This document shows positions 7,193-14,485 of a stretch of 64,000 bases of DNA, piece after piece (position 1 is the first letter of the stretch; every line of letters begins with the position of its first letter). The translations under genes and the position numbers were made by a program. The stretch is taken from the NCBI GenBank assembly GCA_021531385.1, contig JAFBIR010000001.1, positions 248,001-312,000 of the forward strand, in the 5' to 3' direction. The notes under the pieces were generated by a model. The model ran no database searches, had not been told where the DNA came from, and worked only from the letters and a program-made list of their open reading frames with translations. This stretch comes from Parabacteroides distasonis. GTDB lineage: Bacteria; Bacteroidota; Bacteroidia; Bacteroidales; Tannerellaceae.

Positions 7193-9478
7193 ATGGCAAA
7201 AATTACGAAAGAGGATGCGCTTCGGTATCACGCCGAGGGCAAGCCTGGAAAGATTGAGGTTATCCCGACTAAGCCACACAGCACACAGACCGATTTATCG
7301 TTGGCCTACTCGCCTGGCGTAGCGGAGCCCTGTTTGGAGATTGAACAAAATCCCCTTGATGCTTACAAATACACGGCCAAAGGTAATTTGGTGGCCGTGA
7401 TCTCTAACGGTACAGCCGTTTTAGGTTTGGGTGACATCGGCTCGTTGGCCGGTAAGCCCGTGATGGAGGGCAAAGGCTTGCTCTTCAAGATTTTCGCAGG
7501 CATCGATGTATTTGATATTGAGGTGAACGAGAAGGATCCAGAGAAGTTTATCCAAACGGTTAAGGCGATTGCCCCGACCTTTGGTGGCATCAACTTGGAG
7601 GACATCAAGGCACCGGAGTGCTTCGAGATTGAGCAACGCCTGAAGGCAGAGCTCGACATCCCCGTGATGCACGACGACCAACATGGCACAGCGATCATCT
7701 CTGGTGCTGGTCTGATCAATGCCTTGGAGGTGGCCGGCAAGCGTATCGACGAGGTGAAGATCGTGGTCAATGGAGCCGGAGCGGCTTCCATCTCCTGCAC
7801 TAAACTCTATGTGATGCTGGGCGCCCGCCGAGAGAACATCGTGATGTGCGACAGTAAGGGTGTGATCCGGGCAGATCGCGCCAACCTGAATGCCGCCAAA
7901 CGAGAGTTCGCTACCACCCGTGACCTCCACACCTTGGAGGAGGCTGTAGCCGGAGCGGATGTATTCCTGGGTCTCTCCGTGGCTAACGTCTTGACACAAG
8001 AGATGGTACGCAGCATGAACAGCAACCCGATCGTCTTCGCCTTGGCGAACCCCAATCCGGAGATCTCCTATGCAGATGCCATGGCCTCTCGCGAGGACAT
8101 CATCTTCGCTACCGGACGTTCAGACTATCCCAACCAGATCAACAATGTGTTAGGTTTCCCCTATATCTTCCGTGGAGCCTTGGACACGCACGCTACGGCC
8201 ATCAACGAGGAGATGAAGTTAGCGGCTGTCAAGGCGATCGCCGACCTGGCCAAAGAGCCAGTGCCCGATGTGGTGAATGCGGCTTACAAGCTGAAACGCA
8301 CCACCTTCGGTCGTGACTACATCCTGCCGAAGGCATTGGATCCTCGCCTGCTGACTCGTGTCTCTTGCGCCGTGGCGAAAGCCGCTATCGAGTCTGGTGT
8401 CTCTCGCAAGACGATCACCGATTGGGAGGGCTACGCCAACCACCTGCGTGAGATGATGGGCTACGACAACAAGCTGTTGCGCTCCTTCACCGATATGGCC
8501 AAGGCCAACCCGAAACGTGTGGTCTTCGCCGAGGCCAACCATGCCAATATGCTGAAGGCCGCTGTCGAGGCAAAGGCTGAAGGTATCTGTGTGCCTATCC
8601 TGTTGGGCAATGAGGAGCGGCTGAACAAGATCGCCGCAGAGGAGAGCATCAGCTTGGAGGGTATCGAGATCGTCAACCTGCGCCACGATCGGGAGACGGA
8701 GCGTCGCCATCGCTACGCCCGTATCCTCGCCAAGAAGAAGGCACGTGAGGGCATCACCTTCTCCGAGGCTTGCGAAAAGATGGTGGATCGCAATGCATTT
8801 GGTATGATGATGGTAGCGACCGGCGAGGCGGATGCCTTCGTGACCGGTGTCTATAGCCGCTATGCGGAGGTGACGAGGTTGGCTGAGCAGATCATCGGCA
8901 TCCGTCCGACCTACAAGCATTTCGGTGCGATGAACATCTTGACCTGCAAGAAGGGTACCTTCTTCATTGCCGATACATTGATCAACCGCCACCCCTCTAC
9001 GGAGGTGTTGATCGACATCGCCCGCCTGACGCATGATGCAGTGAAGTTCTTCGCTCATGAGCCGGTGATGGCCATGCTCTCCTACTCCAACTTCGGAGCC
9101 GACAAGCAGGGAAGTCCGCAGAAGGTGCACGATGCCATCGAGTATCTCCATGCCAACTATCCGGATATGTTGATCGACGGTGAGATGCAGGTAAACTTCG
9201 CCCTCAACAACAAGTTGCGTGACGAGATGTATCCCTTCACCCGCTTGAAAGGCAAGGATGTGAACACCTTGGTATTCCCTAACTTGAGCTCTGCCAACAG
9301 TGCTTATCAGCTGCTCGATGCCCTGGGTATCAGCGAAACCATCGGCCCGATCCAGATGGGATTGAACAAGCCGATCCACTTCACCGACATTGAAAGCTCT
9401 ACCCGTGACATCCTCAACCTAACGACTGTCGCCGTGGTGGATGCCATCGTTCAGGAGCAGATCGAGAAGGGAGCGTAA
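7193..9478 (+). CDS. maeB: NADP-dependent malic enzyme with phosphotransacetylase-like tail
   Basis: 761 residues, full length for the bacterial MaeB class. The amino half is malic enzyme (SLAYSPGVAEPCLEI, the NGTAVLGLGDIG segment, the KAPECFEIEQRLK substrate region, and a nucleotide-binding VVNGAGAASISC). The carboxyl part from about 430 resembles phosphate acetyltransferase (KRVVFAEANHANMLKAAVEA; TVAVVDAIVQEQI at the end), a domain that usually regulates the enzyme by acetyl-CoA rather than acting itself. It converts malate to pyruvate and CO2 with formation of NADPH. It is 36 bases after the TPM gene. Downstream is the non-coding accessory island. A 386-residue minus-strand frame inside it is a shadow. 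Confidence 0.96.
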   Translation: MAKITKEDALRYHAEGKPGKIEVIPTKPHSTQTDLSLAYSPGVAEPCLEIEQNPLDAYKYTAKGNLVAVISNGTAVLGLGDIGSLAGKPVMEGKGLLFKIFAGIDVFDIEVNEKDPEKFIQTVKAIAPTFGGINLEDIKAPECFEIEQRLKAELDIPVMHDDQHGTAIISGAGLINALEVAGKRIDEVKIVVNGAGAASISCTKLYVMLGARRENIVMCDSKGVIRADRANLNAAKREFATTRDLHTLEEAVAGADVFLGLSVANVLTQEMVRSMNSNPIVFALANPNPEISYADAMASREDIIFATGRSDYPNQINNVLGFPYIFRGALDTHATAINEEMKLAAVKAIADLAKEPVPDVVNAAYKLKRTTFGRDYILPKALDPRLLTRVSCAVAKAAIESGVSRKTITDWEGYANHLREMMGYDNKLLRSFTDMAKANPKRVVFAEANHANMLKAAVEAKAEGICVPILLGNEERLNKIAAEESISLEGIEIVNLRHDRETERRHRYARILAKKKAREGITFSEACEKMVDRNAFGMMMVATGEADAFVTGVYSRYAEVTRLAEQIIGIRPTYKHFGAMNILTCKKGTFFIADTLINRHPSTEVLIDIARLTHDAVKFFAHEPVMAMLSYSNFGADKQGSPQKVHDAIEYLHANYPDMLIDGEMQVNFALNNKLRDEMYPFTRLKGKDVNTLVFPNLSSANSAYQLLDALGISETIGPIQMGLNKPIHFTDIESSTRDILNLTTVAVVDAIVQEQIEKGA

Positions 9479-9500
9479 AGACTCGCCTACAAGTCAAGAA

Positions 9501-9630
9501 TTCGTTGCCCGTCGGCGCAGAATTTGTTGCCCATCGGATTAAAATTCGTTGCCCATGGTTTTCCAAAACTACGGGCAACGTTTTTTATTTTTACGGGCAA
9601 TCTTTTTGAAAACGATGGGCAATGTTTTTT
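9501..9630. repeat. 22-bp repeat array A, inverted about its centre
   Basis: Six copies of a TTGCCC/GGGCAA core. The first three read TTGCCC (starting 9505, 9527, 9549) and the last three read GGGCAA (starting 9573, 9595, 9617). Spacing is exactly 22 bases within each half and 24 across the inversion. The two halves can pair into a nested rod, with GTTTT/AAAAC at the tip. It sits 26 bases after the maeB stop and runs into the detached secretion-tail copy. The same architecture occurs at 36303-36470. Tandem 22-23-bp units inside miniature elements are described in Porphyromonas (BrickBuilt elements); whether this is related is inference. Confidence 0.85.
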
Positions 9631-9720
9631 GACGCTTTCAGCCTTCCGATGCAAGCCTATCCCGCTGGCATCTACTTCGTCCGCTTGGAGAGCCAAGTGG
9701 TCGGCGTAGTGAAGCGGTAA
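9622..9720 (+). pseudogene. Detached copy of a T9SS-like C-terminal secretion tail
   Basis: Bases 9641-9720 match 12059-12138, the end of the Big2 gene, at 76 of 80 positions, including the stop codon. The frame reads LPMQAYPAGIYFVRLESQ then VVGVVKR. All four differences are synonymous third-position changes. Upstream the frame runs only to an ATG at 9622 inside repeat array A, so no passenger domain remains. It is either the remnant of a secreted-protein gene or a recombination donor. Together with the intact copy it forms 80-bp direct repeats around a 2.3-kb segment. Confidence 0.8.
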
Positions 9721-9764
9721 ATATTTGGCATACTGGCTATCATTTTGTGATTTGAAGTAAAAAG

Positions 9765-9850
9765 AACACCGTAGGTGTGATGGGAATATAGCCGGGGGTT
9801 ACGCCTTGTGGCTTCATCCCCGGCTATATTCCAGTCACGCCTATGGCGTT
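9765..9850. repeat. Long palindrome (33-base arms)
   Basis: Arms 9765-9797 and 9818-9850 are nearly fully complementary around a 20-base loop. The inner 15 bases (GGAATATAGCCGGGG at 9783-9797 against 9818-9832) pair perfectly, and most outer differences still allow G-U pairing in RNA. There is no T tract on either side, so it is not a simple terminator. No second copy is visible in the window; it may belong to a dispersed palindromic family. Confidence 0.8.
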
Positions 9851-9899
9851 TCTGTTTGTATGCTTCGAGAAAGTAGGAAAAAGATAGGGGAATTTGAAC

Positions 9900-9927
9900 T
9901 TTGATTCCCCGAAACTCTTTACCTTTG
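9900..9927 (+). promoter_or_regulatory. Promoter of the candidate structured RNA
   Basis: TACCTTTG at 9920-9927 is a perfect -7 element. A TTTG at 9900-9903 is 16 bases upstream, closer than the usual 19-21. Transcription would begin near 9934, just before the first hairpin. Confidence 0.5.
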
Positions 9928-9933
9928 CGCCGT

Positions 9934-10210
9934 TCTCATCCCGATAAAGGGTGAGAGCAGACATATATCGAAAAGGCGTTTACTGAAACGTCTTGTCTTC
10001 TACATCTCAAACTTCGCAATTTGAATCCAAGGAGACAAGGCAACGGTAGATACCTGCGTAGTTGTATTCATGCGGCTTCATGCGCTTCGGCGCATGAGGT
10101 TCGTTTGTATATCTATCTGCGTGGGCTTCGGACGTTGCTTATCCTTGGGTGAGGGCAATGCGAAGGCCTGAGATGTGGGATAAGTGACAGACGAATCCCG
10201 CGCTTTTTTG
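9934..10210 (+). ncRNA. Candidate long rod-shaped structured RNA (6S-like possibility)
   Basis: After a TAnnTTTG element come two small hairpins (CTCATCCC 9935-9942 with GGGTGAG 9949-9955; GGCGTTT with AAACGTC near 9975-9991) and then nested complementary segments spanning about 180 nt: 10000-10009 with 10169-10178, 10012-10018 with 10159-10165, 10025-10033 with 10142-10150, and 10040-10045 with 10133-10138. The tip is a TTCG tetraloop hairpin (TCATGCGC 10078-10085, GCGCATGA 10090-10097). A GGGAT/ATCCC hairpin and a T6 run at 10204-10209 look like a terminator. The long rod closed by one stem is like 6S RNA, but no family could be confirmed by reading alone; it could instead be a 5' leader of the next gene. 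Confidence 0.5.
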
Positions 10211-10247
10211 TATAGGCTTAATTGTTCACTTTTAAATGTATATCAGT

Positions 10248-11111
10248 ATGAATGCAAAAAAGATGCTTTTCGCAGGTGTATGCCTGTTAGCAGCTTGCTT
10301 CACGCAAGCGCAAGAGAGCCAGATGCCGAAGGCTTTCAGTTATCAAGCGGTAGTGCGTAATTCGCAAGGTAAGGTGATTGCCAAACAATCCGTAGGAATC
10401 AAAGTGGAAATTTTACAGGGATCAACGGAAGGCACAGTGGTTTATGCGGAAACGCAAACACCCGAAAGTAGCCAAACGGGTACGGTGAATTTACTTATCG
10501 GTACAGGTACGGCAACAGAAGGTACTTTTGCAGATATTGATTGGGGTGCAGCTACCTATTTCCTGCGCATCAGTATGGATGTACAAGGTGGCAGTAGCTA
10601 TGAGGTGGTTTCCACTACGCAAATGCTTCCTGTTCCCTATGCGCTGTATGCGGAGAAAGCAGGGAGTGTGGTGGATAAAGAAAGTGAAGATGTTGAGCAA
10701 GAGACTTCAAATGCAGATTATATTCTTGAAGCGGCTGCTCTTGATTCGTATTCACCAGTTAGATTGTATGATGCCTTATCTTCCGGGGAAGTTTCTGTTC
10801 AATTAATGCCAATAGGTTCGTTTAATGATCCAGAAGGATATATTCCCCATTGCGAAATGCATATCAAAATATTGTATCTGAAAGGAGAGAATCTTGATAT
10901 GAGTTTAGAAATAGAAGGTTTCAAAATTGTACGTAGTTCTTTGTCTTCTGAGTACGGAAGATATTATTGTTTTGTTATGGATGAAAGCAGCAGGAGTGTC
11001 CCTACGAATGAGGCTGGCCAATGTGTTTCAACAATAAGGATTTTAGATAAGGAGGGACAAATATTGAAAGAGTATCCATTTACAATTAAATATGAACCTT
11101 TTGTTCCATGA
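10248..11111 (+). CDS. Secreted protein of unknown function, two-part composition
   Basis: 288 residues from ATG 10248 (ATG 10236 would add four). A signal peptide (MNAKKMLFAGVCLLAACFTQAQ) leads a conserved-looking region, FSYQAVVRNSQGKVIAKQSVGIKVEIL ... MLPVPYALYAEKAG, common at the amino end of Bacteroidota surface proteins, sometimes phage-tail or collagen-like. From about residue 150 (10690 on) the DNA becomes clearly richer in A+T and no domain is recognised. There is no recognisable secretion tail of its own. It is seven bases before the Big2 gene, so the two are likely one operon. The composition shift suggests a recombined carboxyl half. Function unknown. Confidence 0.75.
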   Translation: MNAKKMLFAGVCLLAACFTQAQESQMPKAFSYQAVVRNSQGKVIAKQSVGIKVEILQGSTEGTVVYAETQTPESSQTGTVNLLIGTGTATEGTFADIDWGAATYFLRISMDVQGGSSYEVVSTTQMLPVPYALYAEKAGSVVDKESEDVEQETSNADYILEAAALDSYSPVRLYDALSSGEVSVQLMPIGSFNDPEGYIPHCEMHIKILYLKGENLDMSLEIEGFKIVRSSLSSEYGRYYCFVMDESSRSVPTNEAGQCVSTIRILDKEGQILKEYPFTIKYEPFVP

Positions 11112-11118
11112 TTGATCT

Positions 11119-12138
11119 ATGAAACACCTATACCTTATATATATAGCAACCTTTCTCTCCCTCACCTCGCTCAGGGCGCAGACCTTGGAAGGAGGATTTA
11201 CGATATTGGGAGGAGAAACGGTGACACCTACGGCGGTGCAAGTGACGGCTGTGGGTGGGCAGCCCTTTGTGGGAACTGCCGAAACGGAGCAGTTGGGGTA
11301 TGGATTGGTGGAAACCATCTCTACCGCCAATGAGCAATCGCAAGTCAATGACAATGGGCAACCCATCACGTTGACGCTCGATCGCACATCGCTCTCGCTT
11401 TATGAAGGAGACAACACAACGTTAACGGCCACCTACTCTGCGGAAGTGAGCAATTCCTTGCTTCAATGGAGCAGTTCGAATGAGGCGGTAGCGACCGTAG
11501 AAGAGGGGCGTATATATGCTCAGCGTAGGGGAAATGCAGTCATTACCGTAGTCTCTGCCAACGGAGTCTATGCGGCAGAGTGTACGGTTTCTGTGCGATC
11601 TACCCCTGATCCTACCCCAACACCCGATCCGGATCCTACCCCAACGCCCGATCCCGACCCGGTTTATGTGACCAGCGTGGAGTTAGATCAAAGCGAGTTG
11701 GCACTTACTTTAGGTGATCGTTATACGTTGAAAGCAACGGTTTACCCGAGCCATGCGGATAACAAGGCGATCACTTGGCGCAGTTCCGACGAGGCAGTGG
11801 CCACTGTTGAGGGAGGAACGGTCAAAGCGGTAGGCGCAGGTACAGCTACCATCACTGTGCGCACGGAGGATGGCGACCATACGGCTACCTGCGTAGTGAC
11901 GGTCACTGATCCTACGGGTACAGCGACCCTTTCGGGCGAGCAGGTTTATGTGCAGGGAGGCATCCTTTACGTGGAGCTGACCCATGCACAGCGTTTCCAA
12001 GTGATCAGCGCTTCCGGTAAGTTGCTGCACGATGCTAAGGGCATGGCCGGACAGAATCGCCTCCCGATGCAAGCCTATCCCGCTGGCATCTATTTCGTCC
12101 GCTTGGAGAGCCAAGTGGTTGGTGTAGTGAAGCGGTAA
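11119..12138 (+). CDS. Secreted Big2-domain protein with T9SS-like C-terminal tail
   Basis: 339 residues. The signal peptide ends near SLRAQ. A short region (GGFTILGGETVTPTAVQVTAVGGQPF) precedes two bacterial Ig-like group 2 domains (about 88-163 and 187-265), each with the 'WSSSNEAVATVE'-type core, joined by a Asp-Pro-Thr repeat linker. The last ~70 residues (LYVELTHAQRFQVISASGKLL ... AYPAGIYFVRLESQVVGVVKR, read in pieces) resemble a type A sorting domain for the type IX secretion system, including the GIYFVRL strand and basic end. It is therefore probably exported and surface-attached. No T9SS machinery is in the window. The last 80 bases are duplicated at 9641-9720. Twin hairpins follow the stop. 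Confidence 0.85.
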   Translation: MKHLYLIYIATFLSLTSLRAQTLEGGFTILGGETVTPTAVQVTAVGGQPFVGTAETEQLGYGLVETISTANEQSQVNDNGQPITLTLDRTSLSLYEGDNTTLTATYSAEVSNSLLQWSSSNEAVATVEEGRIYAQRRGNAVITVVSANGVYAAECTVSVRSTPDPTPTPDPDPTPTPDPDPVYVTSVELDQSELALTLGDRYTLKATVYPSHADNKAITWRSSDEAVATVEGGTVKAVGAGTATITVRTEDGDHTATCVVTVTDPTGTATLSGEQVYVQGGILYVELTHAQRFQVISASGKLLHDAKGMAGQNRLPMQAYPAGIYFVRLESQVVGVVKR

Positions 12139-12162
12139 GAGTCGCTTCCAAACAGTCCAAAA

Positions 12163-12257
12163 AATGTACCACGGTGTAGTCGCGCAAGTACACCGTGGTA
12201 CATTCAATCGTGTGCACCACGGTACATTCACTCAAGTGTACCGTGGTGCATTTTTTT
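12163..12257 (+). terminator. Twin perfect hairpins with T run (repeat array B)
   Basis: Four copies of ACCACGGT or its reverse complement ACCGTGGT begin at 12168, 12192, 12216 and 12240, exactly 24 bases apart and alternating in direction. They form two hairpins: arms 12163-12178/12189-12204 (16 perfect pairs) and 12213-12225/12238-12250 (13 perfect pairs). The second is followed by T7 at 12251-12257 and would act as an intrinsic terminator for the Big2 gene. The two hairpins differ at several stem positions yet both remain perfectly paired. Confidence 0.85.
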
Positions 12258-12601
12258 CGCATAAAGTCTAGGTTATCTCAAGAATTGGTTATTACTTTGC
12301 GCTCATAATCTTGACGGTGCACTTCACTTCCTCTGAGGTGCATGAAAGTTAAGAAAAGGAAGTACGAAATCAGCCTGCTCCTATGGATACAGGTTAGATT
12401 GCGGATAGTTTAAGACCATAAGGTCCTTTAATTGAGGTGCTGCTTCGGAGTACCATTCCCTATATTTTTTTTGGTTGTCTATGCTGTCTCTTCGTGGAGT
12501 CAGCCAATGGGCAATTGCGAGAAAAGACCGGGATGGAATGCCTTTTCCGAAGCAGAAGTCGCATCCGTCCTATATTTACTATTCTATTTAAATGGTTAAA
12601 T
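12258..12601. other. 344-bp non-coding leader before the HU-like gene
   Basis: No convincing gene on either strand. It holds a near-consensus -7 element (TTACTTTG, about 12292-12299), a hairpin (TGCACTTC with GAGGTGCA around 12318-12344) and a GACC-ATAA-GGTC hairpin near 12414-12425. An open frame from 12437 joins the HU-like frame, but its encoded amino terminus is unlike any HU protein, so it is treated as untranslated leader. Confidence 0.55.
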
Positions 12602-13063
12602 ATGGCCTATAAAATTAGAAGAGCGAAGCGAATGATTGGCTTCGGCGAGAACAAAAAGGAACGGTATGTGATCGTACCCGATCGCGGACCGGTAGTGACT
12701 AACAAGCAGATTTGCGCAAAAGTGGTGCAACGCATCAGTACGACCGAAAAGATGGTCAGTGCAATTCTCGATGCTGTGGTGGAGCAGATGATTGACCATT
12801 TTATGAATGGACACTCTGTTCAGTTGGAAGGGTTAGGGACGTTTATCCCCTCCATTTCCACGAAAAGCTCCCTGGTGGAAAAAGAGGTGAATGTCAACTC
12901 CATTCAAAAAATGCGGTTGAGATTCTGCCCCTGTAAGGCGATTCAAATGCAGATGGACAGGATCGTTTTCGAGTTTGATGTCTGCGACAGTACGCAGGAT
13001 GAGAAGAAAGCGACAGAGACGACTCCCCCAGAGCCGGAACCAGAGAATCCGGATGTCGTTTAA
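12602..13063 (+). CDS. HU/IHF-like DNA-binding protein with acidic-proline tail
   Basis: 153 residues from the ATG at 12602 (MAYKIRRAKR...), the normal start for the Bacteroidales HU-related family. The region VTNKQICAKVVQRISTTEKMVSAILDAVVEQMIDHFMNGHSVQLEGLGTF (read in parts) matches the helix-turn-helix dimer base and the G-x-G-x-F strand of HU. The carboxyl end is a Glu/Pro-rich tail (PPEPEPENP). Members bind and bend DNA; many copies occur in Bacteroidales beside surface or polysaccharide loci. A long leader precedes it and a strong terminator follows, so it is probably transcribed alone. Confidence 0.85.
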   Translation: MAYKIRRAKRMIGFGENKKERYVIVPDRGPVVTNKQICAKVVQRISTTEKMVSAILDAVVEQMIDHFMNGHSVQLEGLGTFIPSISTKSSLVEKEVNVNSIQKMRLRFCPCKAIQMQMDRIVFEFDVCDSTQDEKKATETTPPEPEPENPDVV

Positions 13064-13083
13064 TGCCGTCGCAGGTAAAATGT

Positions 13084-13118
13084 GTAGAGACGCGGCAGTG
13101 CCGCGTCTCTACTTTTTT
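13084..13118 (+). terminator. Intrinsic terminator of the HU-like gene
   Basis: A 13-bp perfect stem (13084-13096 with 13100-13112, loop AGT) is followed by T6. It also lies at the end of the convergent efflux operon. The stem, GTAGAGACGCGGC, resembles dispersed palindromes seen in several bacterial genomes. Confidence 0.85.
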
Positions 13119-13120
13119 GG

Positions 13121-14485
13121 CTATACCGTTCCTCCCCCTAAAGCATGATAGAGGTTGATCAAACCTTGAATTTGGGCGAAACGGTTGGCTACCTGCGTCA
13201 GCTGCGCATTCAACAGGCTTTGCTGGGCCGTCAGCACCTCTAAGTAGGTGGTATTGCCGTGCATCATCAAGAGGGAGGTGCTTTCCAACGCTCTCCCCAG
13301 CGACTCCACCTGACGGGTATAGTAGTCGGTCTTCTCCGTGGCGGTCTGGTATTGCACCAACGCCTCGTTCACCTCACTACCGGCATTGAGCAAGGTCTGC
13401 TGGAAGCCCAAGCGAGCCTCCTCTTGCTGTGCCTTCGCCACCTTTAAGCGAGCGATATTCGTTCCCTTCTGGAAGATCGGCTGCGTGAGTGAACCCACCG
13501 CCGAGAGCAACCACTCCCCCGGATTGACAATCATGCCGCCTCCTGAGTTGGTCCATCCTGCGCTTCCCCCTAAAACAATCTGCGGATAAAAGGCAGCTCG
13601 TGCCTGATTGGTGACGTAGAAAGCGCTCTCCAACGTATGCTCCGCACTCCGCACATCCGGACGGTTACGCAACAGTTCCAAAGGAACACCCACCGCCAAA
13701 TGGGTCGGGAAGGTCTGTCCCTCCAACGAACCCCGCTCAATGGCATGTGCCGGCTCCGCCAATAGCAGCGACAAGCTATTCTCTGCCGTGTTGATCTGAT
13801 CTTTCAAATCGAGCACCGAAGTAGCAATGGCATAGTAGGTAGCCTCCATCTGCGAGACTGCCGCCTCATTGGCCATGCCCGCCTCCATCAAGGCACGGGT
13901 AGCCTCCACGGTCTCCTTCCAAGAGTTGCGAGTTTGCTCCGCCAAGGCTAACTGCGCATCGAGCATCAACAACGTATAATAGTTGTTAGCGATGCCGGCG
14001 ATCAGCTGCGTACGCACCGCTTGCTGATAATCCTGGCTCTGCTCCAAGAGGGCCTTCGCTTGTCGTTTGGCGTTGCGCAGGCGACCGAAGATGTCGATCT
14101 CCCAGCTGGCTGAGACCGGGATGTTATAGGTCCAGGTGGCCTTTGCTCCGTCGAAGCTGCTCACGCCACCTTGGGGAGCCAAGGTGAATGCAGGCAGATA
14201 GGCCAACTTGGCGGAGAGCAGGGAGGCCTCCGCCTCCTTCACTCGCTGCTCCGCGGTCAACAGATCGGTATTGTTTTTCAACCCCTGCTCGATGAGCCGT
14301 TGCAACTGTGGATCGGTGAACAAGGTCTGCCAAGGCAGCAACGCCAAGTTATACGTAGAGTCGATCGCAGCCACCTCCTCACCATAGAGGGCATTGGGCA
14401 CACTCTCCGCTGGATGATAGCTGGTATAAATGCCGCAACTATTCAGGGCCAGTGCGGCTAAGCCCATGAAATAGAACTTTTTCAT
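13121..14485 (-). CDS. RND efflux outer-membrane factor (TolC/NodT-type lipoprotein)
   Basis: 454 residues. A lipoprotein signal (ALNSC, acylated Cys17) and two repeats of the outer-membrane efflux domain are present: LLPWQTLFTDPQLQRLIEQGL near the start of the first and VGVPLELLRNRPDVRSAEHTLESA at the start of the second, the classic NodT/OprM segments. It forms the trimeric outer-membrane duct of a tripartite pump. Its start overlaps the end of the RND transporter gene by four bases, so it is the last gene of adaptor-transporter-duct. Drug specificity cannot be read from sequence. Confidence 0.95.
   Translation of the reverse strand: MKKFYFMGLAALALNSCGIYTSYHPAESVPNALYGEEVAAIDSTYNLALLPWQTLFTDPQLQRLIEQGLKNNTDLLTAEQRVKEAEASLLSAKLAYLPAFTLAPQGGVSSFDGAKATWTYNIPVSASWEIDIFGRLRNAKRQAKALLEQSQDYQQAVRTQLIAGIANNYYTLLMLDAQLALAEQTRNSWKETVEATRALMEAGMANEAAVSQMEATYYAIATSVLDLKDQINTAENSLSLLLAEPAHAIERGSLEGQTFPTHLAVGVPLELLRNRPDVRSAEHTLESAFYVTNQARAAFYPQIVLGGSAGWTNSGGGMIVNPGEWLLSAVGSLTQPIFQKGTNIARLKVAKAQQEEARLGFQQTLLNAGSEVNEALVQYQTATEKTDYYTRQVESLGRALESTSLLMMHGNTTYLEVLTAQQSLLNAQLTQVANRFAQIQGLINLYHALGGGTV

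Noticed and set aside
8219-9379. 386-residue open frame on the minus strand inside maeB
   Set aside because: Full overlap with the phosphotransacetylase-like half of maeB, no recognisable motifs and shadow-type composition.
9501-9630. CRISPR array
   Set aside because: Units are 22 bp with no separate unique spacers, copies change orientation at the centre, and no cas genes are in the window.
12437-12601. 55-residue extension of the HU-like protein, with a hydrophobic start
   Set aside because: HU-type proteins of this family begin at MAYKI-like sequence; the extension is unlike any HU domain and lies in the leader.
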